Position numbers and translations under genes: made by a program
Source: Neobacillus sp. PS3-34
GTDB taxonomy: Bacteria; Bacillota; Bacilli; Bacillales; Cytobacillaceae
DNA length: 64,000 nucleotides
Assembly (NCBI RefSeq): GCF_030915465.1
Contig: NZ_CP133267.1
Location: 2,083,001 to 2,147,000 of the forward strand
Direction of reading: 5' to 3'
In this document: in pieces, positions 40,385 to 50,496 of the stretch
Layout: every line of letters starts with the position of its first letter
Numbering within the stretch: the stretch's first letter is position 1
Notes under the pieces: generated by a model
Seen by the model: only the letters and a program-made list of their open reading frames with translations
What the model was told of the DNA's origin: nothing
Database searches by the model: none

Positions 40385-41138
40385 ATGAGTTTTTTTTACA
40401 CAGTAAAAGGAAAGTCAATTAAGCAATTATCATTAATTGTTGTTGTCGCTTTTTTTACATCATGGTTTTTGTACATGGAAAACATAGCCCAGCTACCGGT
40501 TTTTTCAACTAAAGATGGTGCCTAAGGCTGTTTATAAAGGAGAAAAGGATCTTGCACTTACCTTTAATATTGGCTGGGGTGATGAAAAGGCAGAACCTAT
40601 TCTGGAAATTTTAAAAAAGGAAAACGTAAAGTCAGCTACATTTTTTCTGGCAGGCTCCTGGGCAGAAAGGCATCCGGATATTGTAAATCGGATTGTTAAA
40701 GAGGGATATGAAATTGGTATATTGGGCTATAATTATGAGGACTATACAGAGATCGAGGATCAAAAAATAAGAAAAGATCTTTCCAAAGCCTTAACGGCTT
40801 TTCAGAAATTGAATATTAAAAACATAAAGCTAATGAGGGCACCAACCGGCCATTTTGATAAAAGAACACTGACAGCAGCTGACAGGTTTGGATTAACCGT
40901 TGTCCATTGGAGCATCAACTCTAAGGATTGGCAAAATCCAGGTGTGAAGCTCATCATTAAAAATGTTGCTGCAGCTGGGAAAGGTGATATTGTCCTCCTG
41001 CACGCTTCTGATTCTGCATTACAGACTGCTCAAGCCCTTCCATTTATCATCAAGGAAATTCGCAGCAAAGGTTTAAAGCCCGTTTCTGTATCTGAAATGA
41101 TTGCGAACGGCAACGCAAGTACTAATGAAATTAGGTGA
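40385..41138 (+). CDS. pdaB: Sporulation polysaccharide deacetylase PdaB (one frameshift)
   Basis: The gene starts at 40385 after GGACGAGGTGG. The N-terminal frame codes for a signal-anchor (residues about 16-32) and STKDGA. The frame then breaks near 40522, where GCCT would continue as GCCCCT, and resumes with PKAVYKGEKDLALTFNIGWG. The catalytic NodB-type domain follows, ending in SVSEMIANG. Joined, it has about 250 residues like B. subtilis PdaB, which is needed to keep spores stable late in sporulation. The canonical NodB aspartates are partly altered (FNIGWGDE), as in PdaB proteins. kbaA converges from the other side, and a terminator follows. Confidence 0.88.
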
Positions 41139-41175
41139 ATTGACTGTAATTCAATGTACAGTCTTTAAGATAAAA

Positions 41176-41212
41176 CGAAAGCCGCCCTTAAATGGACGGC
41201 TTCTTTTTTTCC
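41176..41212. terminator. Terminator between pdaB and kbaA
   Basis: GAAAGCCGCCC, loop, GGACGGCTTC followed by seven T residues on the plus strand, lying between the convergent ends of pdaB and kbaA; its right half overlaps the kbaA 3' end. Confidence 0.75.
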
Positions 41213-41876
41213 TTTTTTCGATTATCTCCGATTGTTTTAGATGCAAGTGCCTGTCTTTGCTGATCGGACTTAACATTTAACTTATGAAGAATTAATAATT
41301 GATATGCATTACAGACGAGCAATGCAAAAAGCATTAGATAAAACCAGCTTTGTTCATTAACACGCAGTACTGGCACCCATTCAATTACCGTTACGACAAC
41401 CATAAAAAATAATGCTGGGATAAATGCATCCTTATTCGTTTGCCTGGATTTCATCCACGCCACCAACAGCTGGCAACTAGGAGAAATAATGCAGGTCCTA
41501 AATATGGAATGACGCTTTCGCCTTCTTTCGAAAAAGCCTGATATCGTAAATAAACCAGGTCAAACAAAACGAATAGAACGACCACTGCCTGGACTGCATT
41601 CCATAATGATAAGGATTTAAAAATTCCAAGTCCAAATCGATGAACCGTTAAATAAGCAAAGAAGCCCATTTGGCTGATGACACTAAACAAAAAGCCCATT
41701 ACTATCAACCAAATAAGAACTGAAAGAATTTCCACTATTTTAAAATGAACAAAGATTGGCTGGAACTCATCCCAGCGTACGATTAAACCCACCAAGGCTG
41801 TTGTTAGCCCGCCTATTAAGGATGTGGTCATAAACAATCTAACCCAATTACGGCTTGTCACCTTTTTTTCCCCCAT
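41188..41876 (-). CDS. kbaA: KinB-signalling protein KbaA (one frameshift)
   Basis: A membrane protein with about six hydrophobic segments. The N-terminus TSRNWVRLFMTTSLIGGLTT and location between gerD and pdaB match KbaA, which is required for activation of sporulation kinase KinB in B. subtilis. The frame breaks near 41460-41470. One extra base (for example AGCCTG for AGCTG) joins the parts VASxLLVAWMKSRQ. The C-terminal part ends with basic KKEKKKPSI. The joined length of about 228 residues is somewhat above the usual 200. Confidence 0.85.
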
Positions 41877-42012
41877 ACACAAAGTCAATTACCTTTATGA
41901 TTGTATCAATCAGGATATAAAAAATCCAGGCATTACAGATTTTAAAGGAATAATAATTGCGGATTTTCTTCATCCTAAAATTAAGGATGGATATGTGAAA
42001 GGAGCTTTTTTG

Positions 42013-42651
42013 ATGAAAGCGAAAAATATTCTGCTCCTCCTGCTCTCAATTGTGTTCCTTAGCAGCTGTTCCTCAAGTCAAGGCGGCGGGGGCGGACAAG
42101 TCGATTATGAACAAACCAAGAAAATGGTTGTGGATATACTCAAAACAGATGATGGCAAGAAAGCCATTCAAGATGTGATGTCAGATGATAAAATGAAAGA
42201 AAAATTAGTGATGGACCAAAAGGTTGTCGCTGAAACCATTCAACAGACTCTGACCTCAGAAAAAGGTACTGAATTTTGGAAGAAAACCTTTAGCGATCCA
42301 AAATTTGCTGAAGGCGTAGCAAAAAACATGAAAACAGAAAACGAAAAATTACTAAAGGATTTAATGAAGGATCCCGAGTATCGCGGAATGATGATTGAAG
42401 TATTTAAAGAACCCGAAATTCAAAAGGAAGTTGCAGACTCATTAAAAAGTAAGGATTACCGCGAGCATTTGCAAAAGGTTATTACCGAAACCATGGAAAG
42501 CCCTCTTTTTAAAGCTAAAATGCAAGAAATGCTCATAAAAGGGGCAGAGGAAATGCAAAAAGGCAAATCCAGCGGTAAAGAAAGTAAAAGCGGTGGCGAA
42601 AGTTCACAAAGCGGGCAGAGCGGCCAGGGAGGCAGCCAGTCCGGAGGTTAA
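42013..42651 (+). CDS. gerD: Spore germination lipoprotein GerD
   Basis: The start at 42013 has AAGGAGC upstream; the longer open frame is not needed. It has 212 residues: a signal peptide with lipobox LSSCS (Cys at about 18), then a helical core (QTKKMVVDILKTDDGKKAIQ and similar repeats), then a Gly-Ser-Gln-rich tail. GerD is a scaffold in the spore inner membrane needed for clustering germinant receptors. It converges with salA, the same arrangement as in B. subtilis. Confidence 0.93.
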   Translation: MKAKNILLLLLSIVFLSSCSSSQGGGGGQVDYEQTKKMVVDILKTDDGKKAIQDVMSDDKMKEKLVMDQKVVAETIQQTLTSEKGTEFWKKTFSDPKFAEGVAKNMKTENEKLLKDLMKDPEYRGMMIEVFKEPEIQKEVADSLKSKDYREHLQKVITETMESPLFKAKMQEMLIKGAEEMQKGKSSGKESKSGGESSQSGQSGQGGSQSGG

Positions 42652-42668
42652 TACATTGTCCGCACGTT

Positions 42669-42703
42669 AAAAAGCCTCTTCCTAAATGGAAGAGGCTTTT
42701 TCT
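42669..42703. terminator. Bidirectional terminator between gerD and salA
   Basis: AAAAAGCCTCTTCC, loop AAAT, GGAAGAGGCTTTTT, with A and T runs on both sides. Confidence 0.9.
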
Positions 42704-42715
42704 ATAGATCCAATA

Positions 42716-43776
42716 TTACTTTTTTTCAATCAGATTTACCACTTTTTCAGCAATGCTGAGATAAATTTTTCCGGTCTCATGATCTTCCTGATAGATGGAT
42801 GGTGCGAAGTCATAATCATTCCAGTCCGGCTGAGCAAGCGGCAGGCGGCCTAACACCTCAGTCGTAAGTTCATCAGCCAGTTTATCGCCGCCACCTTTAC
42901 CAAACACATATTCTTTTTCGCCTGTTGATTTGCTTTCAAAATAAGACATGTTCTCGATAATTCCAAGAATTTCATGCTCTGTCCTTAATGCCATAGCCCC
43001 TGCCCTTGCTGCAACAAATGCCGCAGTTGGATGAGGTGTCGTAACGATGATTTCCTTACATGCAGGAAGCATCGTATGAACATCTAAAGCCACGTCCCCT
43101 GTTCCAGGCGGCAAGTCTAATAATAGATAGTCGAGTTCGCCCCATTCCACTTCATTAAAGAAGCTATTTAACATTTTGCCAAGCATTGGCCTACGCCAGA
43201 TAATCGGAGCATTATCTTCCACAAAGAAGCCCATGGAGATGACTTTTACTCCAAAACGTTCAACAGGGATAATTCTTTCTCCCCTTACTTGCGGCCTTTT
43301 GTAATACCCATCATATCCGGCACACTAAAGCCATAAATGTCAGCATCAATCAATCCAACTTTTTTGCCTAATCGTGCCAGGGAGACAGCAAGATTGACAG
43401 AAACGGTTGATTTGCCCACGCCCCCCTTGCCGCTCGCAATCGCAATAAAGGTTGTTTTGCTAGTAGGAGAGAGCAAGCTCTTATCTTCCTTTTCCGGAGC
43501 CACAGCACGATGCTTTTGTAATTCCTCTTCAGGAAGATCAGTAAAGCGCAACCCGACTGTTTCAGCGCCTTCCTGCTTTAAAAGGTTGACAATCTGGGTT
43601 TGCAGCTGAAGCTGTTCTGCAGTGCCTGTTTTGGCAATCGCAATTTTTACACTTACATGATTTTTTTCTTCTTTAATTTTAATTTCTTGAATCGCATTTA
43701 TTTCACCAAGTGTTTTATGTAAAAATGGTTCCTTTAATTCACTTAGAATCTCCTGTACTCTTGCTTCTGTTAACAT
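42716..43776 (-). CDS. salA: Mrp/NBP35-type ATPase SalA (one frameshift)
   Basis: The start at 43776 gives [11 protein letters not shown], preceded by GGCGGGTG. An N-terminal DUF59 part is followed by the deviant Walker [13 protein letters not shown]. The frame breaks near 43287 at ACAAAAGG; one more A restores [18 protein letters not shown], joining the second half with WRxPMLGKML and DLPPGTGDV. The full protein is about 350 residues. Mrp proteins carry iron-sulphur clusters; SalA also regulates exoprotease genes in B. subtilis. The position next to cwlD and gerD is conserved. Confidence 0.9.
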
Positions 43777-43949
43777 TACAAACACCCGCCTTTTGAATTC
43801 GTTTCCATCATAATTATACCATATTCCCGCTGACAGACAGTTAAATGAATCACAGGTCTGCGATTGCTGCAGCGGCCGATTGAATCTTGAATCATTTATT
43901 TTAAAGATAAGATTATTATACAAAAAAAGAGAAGGCGTTTTCCACCTTC

Positions 43950-44681
43950 CTACTCTGGCTCCTTTAATTCCTTCTCCTTCGTATAATAGCGCATGATCCC
44001 TTTATAAATCGAAGCTGCAACCTTTTCCTGATAATTTTCGTTCTTTAATTTTGCCCTTTCCTGCGGATTGGACAGGAATCCTATTTCTACCAGAACTCCG
44101 GGTTTTTCAGCATTTTTAAGGATATAGACCTGATTTAATGACTTGGCTCTCCGGGTTGTGTTTTCCAGGTTACGGCGAAGCTCATCCTGAATAAACCGCG
44201 CTGCCTTTTGATTCTCCTTGAAATGAGGTGCATAAAAAGTCTGGGCACCACTCCATTGAGCGGAAGGAATCGCATTTAAATGAATGCTGACAAAAAAGTC
44301 AGTCTCCGAATGGTTGATCATTTTTAATCTCTTTTTCAAATCTTCCACCTTACGCCTGCTGTACCCCTTCATGCCCTGAGGTGCCAAATCCTTATCCGTT
44401 TCTCTCGTCATAATGACTAGAGCCCCCTGCTGCTGTAAATAATCGCGCACCATCAGAGAAACATTTAAAGCTATGTCCTTTTCCAATGCATTTTCATCTC
44501 CTGCACCGCCATCAGGTCCACCATGTCCAGGATCAAGCAGGATGATTTTGCCTGCCAAGGGCAGATTCCAAGAATTCCACGATTTATTTTCCATAAAGTC
44601 GTATTGCAAAATTAAAAATAACACGATTACGCCAGCAGCAAACGCGGCAATTTTCCACTTTTTCTTCAACAAACCGATCAT
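43950..44681 (-). CDS. cwlD: Germination-specific N-acetylmuramoyl-L-alanine amidase CwlD
   Basis: A 243-residue amidase_3 protein with an N-terminal membrane anchor ([18 protein letters not shown]). The zinc ligands lie in [11 protein letters not shown] and FVSIHLNAI, and the catalytic Glu in [15 protein letters not shown]. It makes muramic-delta-lactam in spore cortex with PdaA, so the cortex can be recognised by germination enzymes. It lies between ybaK and salA as in B. subtilis. Confidence 0.95.
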   Translation of the reverse strand: MIGLLKKKWKIAAFAAGVIVLFLILQYDFMENKSWNSWNLPLAGKIILLDPGHGGPDGGAGDENALEKDIALNVSLMVRDYLQQQGALVIMTRETDKDLAPQGMKGYSRRKVEDLKKRLKMINHSETDFFVSIHLNAIPSAQWSGAQTFYAPHFKENQKAARFIQDELRRNLENTTRRAKSLNQVYILKNAEKPGVLVEIGFLSNPQERAKLKNENYQEKVAASIYKGIMRYYTKEKELKEPE

Positions 44682-44756
44682 TCCTCCTGCTCGTCCCTAT
44701 TCACTTCACTATATGGCGCGAAGTGATAGTTTAGAACAGCAGATACAAAGGAATAG

Positions 44757-45200
44757 TTAGTGCAGGCGCAGTTTATGCCGCTTTTGGCCTTTTTGATAGC
44801 CCTCCATCCACCAAACATGGACATATTGCTCACAAAGGTAGTATAGGGATTCACTTAATACTCCCTCATCACCAGATCCCCAATACAGAAAAAAATTATA
44901 TAGAGTATCAATTAAATGCTTTTCTTCGCGGTAGCAGCGTTTCTTCACATCATCGGGCGATTCACCATGGTAACCGAATTTGCTTAAATTCGCTCCTAGC
45001 AAATAAGCTTCAAGGGCAACATCATAGCAAGCTTCCTCAATCCCAGCATTCATGAGAAGCCCGGAAGTCAAACGGAACGAACCAAAATATGTCTGTACCC
45101 TTTCCTTCAGCTGGGTTACCGACAAGTCCTTTAAGACGGAACGCTCGTATTTCATCTGTTTTTGCTGTCTTTTTTCTTTAAAGGTTGTTATTACATTCAC
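44757..45200 (-). CDS. ybaK: DUF2521-family protein YbaK
   Basis: A 147-residue protein with a basic N-terminus and conserved stretches (AYLLGANLSKFGYHGESPDD, CEQYVHVWWMEGYQKGQKR). It matches B. subtilis YbaK by position upstream of cwlD and by length. No catalytic motif is evident and the function is unknown. The start has AGGTG nearby. Confidence 0.85.
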   Translation of the reverse strand: MNVITTFKEKRQQKQMKYERSVLKDLSVTQLKERVQTYFGSFRLTSGLLMNAGIEEACYDVALEAYLLGANLSKFGYHGESPDDVKKRCYREEKHLIDTLYNFFLYWGSGDEGVLSESLYYLCEQYVHVWWMEGYQKGQKRHKLRLH

Positions 45201-45466
45201 TAATCTTCACCTCTTACACGGTAGTCTTTATCCCATGTTGATTAGAAATGCAATTAACCCTCCCATTTCCTTTTCCAGATTTACATTTCTTTGCACAAAA
45301 TGCATATTTAGTTTTCAAATACCGAAATTTGTTTTGCCGAATCAATTAATGAAATGGATTAAACTGGGATGAGCAATTTCGGACGCATTTTGGAATTAGA
45401 GCAAAATCCTCTTTTTTTGATGAATCGGGCACCCTAAACAATAATTAAAAGATGAGGTGATTTTCT

Positions 45467-45631
45467 ATGTATGATTGGATTTACAGTCATTTTATAAACA
45501 CTTATTGGTTTCTATTGCTAAGTTTCTCCTTTCCTGCATTTGTATTAGTTTACTTGCTCTACTCGAGTACTAAGAACCAAGATAACGAAACTAATGAAAG
45601 CAAACAAAAAAAACCATTAAGCGAGGAATAA
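45467..45631 (+). CDS. Small single-pass membrane protein
   Basis: A 54-residue frame with ATG preceded by GATGAGGTGATTTTCT, a good ribosome-binding site. It has a hydrophobic segment at about residues 14-36 (FLLLSFSFPAFVLVYLLYSS) followed by a very polar tail (NETNESKQKKPLSEE). It lies between ybaK and the left copy of the rpsI end duplication, so it is just outside the PQQ island. Function unknown. Confidence 0.6.
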   Translation: MYDWIYSHFINTYWFLLLSFSFPAFVLVYLLYSSTKNQDNETNESKQKKPLSEE

Positions 45632-45684
45632 ATAGTCAAATTATTTTCGAAGTCAATCTGCGATCAAAAAGCACTTTTTCACAT

Positions 45685-45773
45685 GAAAAAAGACCCCCAA
45701 CCAAAATGGTTGAGAGCCTTTGAAGCGTCAAAAATTAACGCTTTGAGAACTGAGGAGCACGACGCGCACCTTT
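45685..45773 (-). repeat. Left copy of the duplicated rpsI 3' end and terminator
   Basis: About 85 of these bases match 53984-54070. They include the hairpin CCCCCAACCAAAATGGTTG, the stop codon and the last 12 sense codons of rpsI ([11 protein letters not shown]). After that point the left copy runs into unrelated sequence, so it is only a fragment of the gene. The middle (GAAGCGTCAAAAATTAACGC against GATACGTTGATAATTAACGT) differs slightly. Confidence 0.9.
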
Positions 45774-45840
45774 GTCGTTCACATCTTCTCGTTGATAAAG
45801 TTGTGATAACATTCATTTCTTCCAAATGGTTATCTTCATT

Positions 45841-47103
45841 TCACCCGGATGATGCATGGGACTTCAGCCGAAATTCATAAGTACGAAATATTCTCCCATA
45901 TAAATATGCAAAACTAATTTGTAAACCGGAGGCTATGTAAAAAGGCATGGCAAGTGAACCTAAACCAAAAAGATAACCGCTGATATACGGGCCAACTGAC
46001 ATTGGAAAACGCATGGACAGGGAATTAATACTTGACGCAAAACCGCGTCTTCTGTCGCGTGTCAAGCTCACGCTAAGTGCTTGCTGCGCTCCTTGTGTAC
46101 CACGGTTTAGCGCTGTTCGTATCATATAAAGGATGGATGCAAGTATATAACTCGATAATAATGGCATCAGTATCAAGAGCATGCTTGCAATAAATCGAAC
46201 TACCACAATTGATCGAATGGTTCCATGTTTTCGGGATAATTTTGCCTGAAAAAGCGAGGTGACACCTGTAGCGAAAAAGGTTAAAGCTAACGTGCCCCCG
46301 ATTTGAGTAGTGCTTGCTCCAAATTTAGCTGCAAACCAATAAGACATCATTGGTCCCGTCAATCCAATAGCAATCCCGTTCAAGACATTAATGGCCGCAA
46401 GTTTGAAAACCGCTGAATTTTCTTTATTCAATATTTCTTTTTCTAAAATTCCGGTTACTTCTTTCCTACTATATAAAGCCTCTCCTTCATCAATAGTAAA
46501 AATAATAAGGGCGGTGACAAGATATAAAATAAAAACAATAAAGAAAGAGAACCGATAGGATGTTGCTCCGAATTCAAACCCCTTCCATAATGCAGCTGAT
46601 CCAGCCATAACCGCACCTGCCGCCATTCCAAAAAAGCTTAGAGCATTATTCAAACTATATACCTTACCCCGATTTTCTGTAAGAATGAAAGTTGCAAGCC
46701 ATGCTTGCTCTGCAGGTGCACACGGACTCGGAGAACCAGCATCGGCTTTCCCAAAACCTGAAAATGTAATCGCTAAAAATAATAAAAGAAAGTCTGTAGA
46801 AAACACTCCGACTAAGGCACATCCTGAGGTTAAAAATTCATAAAAAAGAATAAACGGCTTTCTTCCAAATCGGTCGCTATATATGCCTATAACAGGTGAT
46901 AGCACGACACCAAGCAACCCCCCCGCTGCAAGGACACTGCCAATTGCTGCAGTACTCCATCCCAATGCATGGAGATAAAGTGCCAAATCAACTACTAGCA
47001 TACCTTGTCCAATGCTTCGCAAGGTATTAACAAGCATTAACTTTTTAGCCTGCATAGGGATTTGTGCATCTGAAGCATGACTCTTAGTAAGTTTCCTTTT
47101 CAA
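45841..47103 (-). CDS. MFS transporter of the PQQ island
   Basis: A 420-residue major facilitator protein with about 12 membrane segments. The motif between segments 2 and 3 is clear: GIYSDRFGRKPFIL. A second conserved loop lies near 330-345 (TRDRRRGFASSINSLSM). It stands after pqqE on the same strand, separated by a terminator-like hairpin, so it may be transcribed alone. Export of PQQ or uptake of the oxidised product are possible; the substrate cannot be read from the sequence. Confidence 0.8.
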   Translation of the reverse strand: MKRKLTKSHASDAQIPMQAKKLMLVNTLRSIGQGMLVVDLALYLHALGWSTAAIGSVLAAGGLLGVVLSPVIGIYSDRFGRKPFILFYEFLTSGCALVGVFSTDFLLLFLAITFSGFGKADAGSPSPCAPAEQAWLATFILTENRGKVYSLNNALSFFGMAAGAVMAGSAALWKGFEFGATSYRFSFFIVFILYLVTALIIFTIDEGEALYSRKEVTGILEKEILNKENSAVFKLAAINVLNGIAIGLTGPMMSYWFAAKFGASTTQIGGTLALTFFATGVTSLFQAKLSRKHGTIRSIVVVRFIASMLLILMPLLSSYILASILYMIRTALNRGTQGAQQALSVSLTRDRRRGFASSINSLSMRFPMSVGPYISGYLFGLGSLAMPFYIASGLQISFAYLYGRIFRTYEFRLKSHASSG

Positions 47104-47250
47104 TATTTATCACACTCTTTCATAGTACATTATTATAAGGAATTCCATTACTTCCAGGTATTCCTAGATGTTTTTTATAGTTCCAATTCCCAAGCTATTT
47201 ATGCATTGCAGCCTATGCGTTAAGCCCCATGGATTTTATTCCTGAACAAA

Positions 47251-47292
47251 AAAAGTGCCAAAATAGGCAGAATCCTAAATGGCACAAAAATT
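47251..47292 (-). terminator. Terminator after pqqE
   Basis: TGCCATTTAGG, loop, CCTATTTTGGCA and a run of T on the minus strand, about 13 bases past the pqqE stop. Confidence 0.7.
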
Positions 47293-47304
47293 AAAAGCTT
47301 ATTT

Positions 47305-48459
47305 TTATTTCTTTATCATGCTTTTAGATGAAGGTTTTTCTAGAAGAAATTTTCGATAGATCAAAGGTGCGATTATTTCTTTGGCAGGTTTATTGTTTAT
47401 ATCCTGTATGGCCGCTTCAATTAGATGATGATCCGGTGACCACTCACAAACTGGATCCGTAGCAGATGCATTTCTGGTTAAAGCAAAAGCCTGGCAACGG
47501 CAGCCCCCTCCATCTTCATGACGGAGATCACAAGAACTGCAAGGTTCTGGCATCCATTCTTCGCCACGAAAGTTGTTAAAGGAATTCGATTCGTACCAAA
47601 TTTGTTTCAGTGAAGACTTACGGACATTCTCAAAGGTAAGATCCTCAATGATTCCTGCTGTAGGACAAGGCAGAACATCCCCATTTGGGGCTACTGTAAA
47701 TCCAATTGTACCCCAGCCGCCCATACAAGGCTTTGGAGTAGATGCATAATAATCAGGTATAACCCAAATAATTTCCATTTCTCTTTGAAGCCGCTCTTTA
47801 GCAGCCATATAGATGTCATTTGCCCTTTTGATTTGGTCTCGGCTTGGCAATAACCGCTCTCGATTGAGCAATGCCCAGTTATAATATTGTGCATTTGCCA
47901 GTTCCAATCGTTCAGCTCCCAATTCCTCTGCAAGCTGAATAATCTCCTGTATTTGATCAATATTCATTCGATGTATTACAACATTTAATGATAAATGCAA
48001 TTCAGCTTTTTTTACCGTTTTAGCAGCTTCTATTTTCTTCTCAAACGCTTTATATCCTCCAATTACATTGGAAAGTCTTGCTTCGGCTGCCTGGAAGCTT
48101 ATCTGTACATTTGCTAACCCGGCCATCTTTAGTTGATCCATCTTTTTCTCCGATAATCCAATACCGCTTGTAATAAGATTCGTGTACATCTCTAAAGCAT
48201 TGGCATGACGGATTAACGTTTCCAAGTCGTCACGTAAAAGGGGCTCCCCTCCAGAAAAGTGAACTTCTACTACTCCCAATTCGGCAGCCTCCGTTAAAAC
48301 GCGACACCAATCTTCCGTTGCCAACTCCTCTTTCTCAAGTGTTAACTCTAAGGGGTTTGAACAATATGGACAATGCAAAGGACAACGATGTGTCAACTCT
48401 GCAAGAATCGAATATGGAGCTCCGATGCGATTGCTGCTAATTCGCTTCGATTGAGTCAT
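47305..48459 (-). CDS. pqqE: PqqA peptide cyclase PqqE (radical SAM)
   Basis: A 384-residue radical SAM enzyme. The [4Fe-4S] motif is C26-x3-C30-x2-C33 (HRCPLHCPYC), followed by VHFSGGEPLLR. The C-terminal SPASM domain has Cys-rich motifs (KPCMGGWGTIG, VLPCPTAG, PCSSCDLRHEDGGGCRC). PqqE links the Glu and Tyr side chains of PqqA with a carbon-carbon bond, using PqqD as chaperone. Its start overlaps pqqD by 23 bases, supporting joint action. Confidence 0.93.
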   Translation of the reverse strand: MTQSKRISSNRIGAPYSILAELTHRCPLHCPYCSNPLELTLEKEELATEDWCRVLTEAAELGVVEVHFSGGEPLLRDDLETLIRHANALEMYTNLITSGIGLSEKKMDQLKMAGLANVQISFQAAEARLSNVIGGYKAFEKKIEAAKTVKKAELHLSLNVVIHRMNIDQIQEIIQLAEELGAERLELANAQYYNWALLNRERLLPSRDQIKRANDIYMAAKERLQREMEIIWVIPDYYASTPKPCMGGWGTIGFTVAPNGDVLPCPTAGIIEDLTFENVRKSSLKQIWYESNSFNNFRGEEWMPEPCSSCDLRHEDGGGCRCQAFALTRNASATDPVCEWSPDHHLIEAAIQDINNKPAKEIIAPLIYRKFLLEKPSSKSMIKK

Positions 48460-48781
48460 GACTATGGATCACCACCCATCCTTGATCCACCATTTCATGC
48501 AGAAATTCTAAAATATCCCCCTCCATTGTTTTCAAATCAGGCAATGGCTCTGCTTCTATTGATTCTGTGCCAGCCTGCAAAGAATCTCTAATTTTTCCAA
48601 CTATGTTATGCACCGCTAGGCTTCCATCACATAGAATAAGGATAGAGGCGGCGGTTTCGTTCATAACCACAACCTTTTCCGGTAACAGAAGGAGATGCTT
48701 TCCTCTGACTTTATCAAATTTAAGTCGTGCTTTTGCAGCAAGCTTTGGGTAGCTAGTAACTAAAATTTGCTCCACCACCAA
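48437..48781 (-). CDS. pqqD: PQQ biosynthesis peptide chaperone PqqD
   Basis: A 114-residue protein with the RiPP-recognition fold: LAAKARLKFDKVRGKHLLLL, PEKVVVMNETAASILILCDG and a C-terminal helix FLHEMVDQGWVVIH. PqqD binds PqqA and presents it to PqqE. It overlaps pqqE. The first residues (MVVEQILVTSYP) may include a slightly too early start. Confidence 0.9.
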   Translation of the reverse strand: MVVEQILVTSYPKLAAKARLKFDKVRGKHLLLLPEKVVVMNETAASILILCDGSLAVHNIVGKIRDSLQAGTESIEAEPLPDLKTMEGDILEFLHEMVDQGWVVIHSHDSIEAN

Positions 48782-48813
48782 TCCCTTTTTTCTTATAAGT
48801 AAGGAACCATCGA

Positions 48814-49551
48814 TTACGCATTTAGCGGGAAAGCTTTTTCAATAGCATCAAGCTGCACCCATAACACATCACATTTAAAACGTAATGCTTCTACCGCTTT
48901 TTGTTGATCCCGAGGAGTTTGACAATAAGACAATACAAGTTTTAAAGCAGTAGTCGAATCACGGGGGGCTTGAGTCAAACGGTTTTGAAAATATTCAAAA
49001 CCAGTGCTGTCAATCCAAGGATACAATCGCTCCATTACTTTCATTCTCTTAAAAATAAGGTCTGGGGAAAACAACTCTGTTAACGAAGAGGCAACTGCCT
49101 CGATCCACGGTTTTGTCCGCGCAAAGTTTACATAAGCATCTACCGCAAACCGAACACCTGGTACAACTCTTTCCTCCTGTACAATTTCTTCCCTAGTTAA
49201 CCCCACAGCTTCTCCCAGTTTGAGCCACGCCTCAATACCGCCATCTTGACCACGCGTGCCGTCATGGTCGATAATACGCCCGATCCATTCACGCCGTAAT
49301 TCTCGGGATGGCAAGTTTGATAAGATAGCCGCATCTTTAATTGGAACTGACTTTTGATAGTAGTATCGGTTCGCAACCCAGCCTTGAATTTGTTCCCGAC
49401 TTAAGGCTCCCTCATGCATTTTTATATGAAAGGGATGTTTATCATGATAATAGGACCTGCCAACATCCTTTAAACGTTCAGTAAATTCAACTGGTGACCA
49501 AATCTCTTTCTGATGCTCTTCTTCACTGACTGACACACCTTTCCCCCGCAT
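48814..49551 (-). CDS. pqqC: Pyrroloquinoline-quinone synthase PqqC
   Basis: The start at 49551 has GGAGG eight bases upstream and overlaps the pqqB stop. The 245-residue all-helical oxidase has the typical KHPFHIKMHEGALSREQIQG, NRYYYQKSVPIKDAAILSN and DHDGTRGQDGG motifs, including the conserved His residues of the active site. PqqC carries out the last ring closure and eight-electron oxidation to PQQ without metal or cofactor. Confidence 0.93.
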   Translation of the reverse strand: MRGKGVSVSEEEHQKEIWSPVEFTERLKDVGRSYYHDKHPFHIKMHEGALSREQIQGWVANRYYYQKSVPIKDAAILSNLPSRELRREWIGRIIDHDGTRGQDGGIEAWLKLGEAVGLTREEIVQEERVVPGVRFAVDAYVNFARTKPWIEAVASSLTELFSPDLIFKRMKVMERLYPWIDSTGFEYFQNRLTQAPRDSTTALKLVLSYCQTPRDQQKAVEALRFKCDVLWVQLDAIEKAFPLNA

Positions 49552-49553
49552 GA

Positions 49554-50496
49554 TCACACCTCCACTTCCATGCCATCAAAAGCAACTTCAAATCCCATTC
49601 CCTCTAATGCGTTTCTTTCATTGGAACCTATTTTCAAAACAGGATTGCTATTGTTAATGTGTATCAAGATTTTCCGCTCAGCTGGAAATGCCGCTAACTT
49701 TTCCGCTGTCCCTCCACTTCCGCCGATTGGCAAATGTCCCATATTTCGCGCATCACGTTCCGTTGCACCCATCTGTACCAATTCATCCTCTGCCCAAAAA
49801 GTACCATCTATCATTAAAATATCTGCTTTCATTAAACTTTCTTCTACAGAAGTGGTTATCTCTTCCAGAGTAGGGAAGTATGCAAGACACTTACCGGTTT
49901 TCTTATTATGGAAAACCAACCCGACTTCCCATATATCCGTCAGAGTAAACTCCTCGTTTTTCCATTTTGTATATAGTGGTGGTTTCCTTGAAACAGGGAC
50001 TGTCTCAACGATTATCGTCTCCTCGTTATTTTCACCAGAAGGCCCTATCTGTTGCAAACATTCAGGGTCAAGAGACTTCCATTGCCAAGAACAATAGCTT
50101 TGTAACATAGGAAATACTGGAAAGGAGGAATGCAAGGTTTTTCGTACATTTTCTGTTCCATAAATGGTTAAACAAGAGCCTTCTCTTAGTGATAATAACC
50201 CAATTGTATGATCAAGCTCAGCATCCGTTAAAATAACTCCTGCTATAGGGGTTTCTCTTATGCCAGGGCCAGCATGCAGTGCAGGATAGGACTCAATTTG
50301 TTGGTGCACATCTGGACCAGCATTTATAAGGTACCAATCCCTTTCATTTGCACTTATTGCAAGAGAAGATTGTAAAAGTGGTCGGAAAGCTTCATTACCT
50401 TTGCGAGCCTCTCTACAATTTATACATGCACAGTTCCATTGTGGAAATCCTCCTCCCGCCGCTGTTCCTAAGACTCTAATTCGAATATGGACTCAT
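49554..50496 (-). CDS. pqqB: PQQ biosynthesis hydroxylase PqqB (start region shifted)
   Basis: A metallo-beta-lactamase-fold protein. The frame upstream of the first GTG clearly belongs to PqqB: RVLGTAAGGGFPQWNCACIN, with the Cys-rich motif N-C-x-C-x2-C, then LINAGPDVHQQIESYPAL and LTDAELDHTIGLLSLRE. No start codon exists in this exact frame. The ATG at 50494-50496 would be in frame if one base near 50480 were extra (MSPYSIRVLG). PqqB hydroxylates the tyrosine part of the precursor with an iron centre. It overlaps the end of the preceding small membrane gene. Confidence 0.88.
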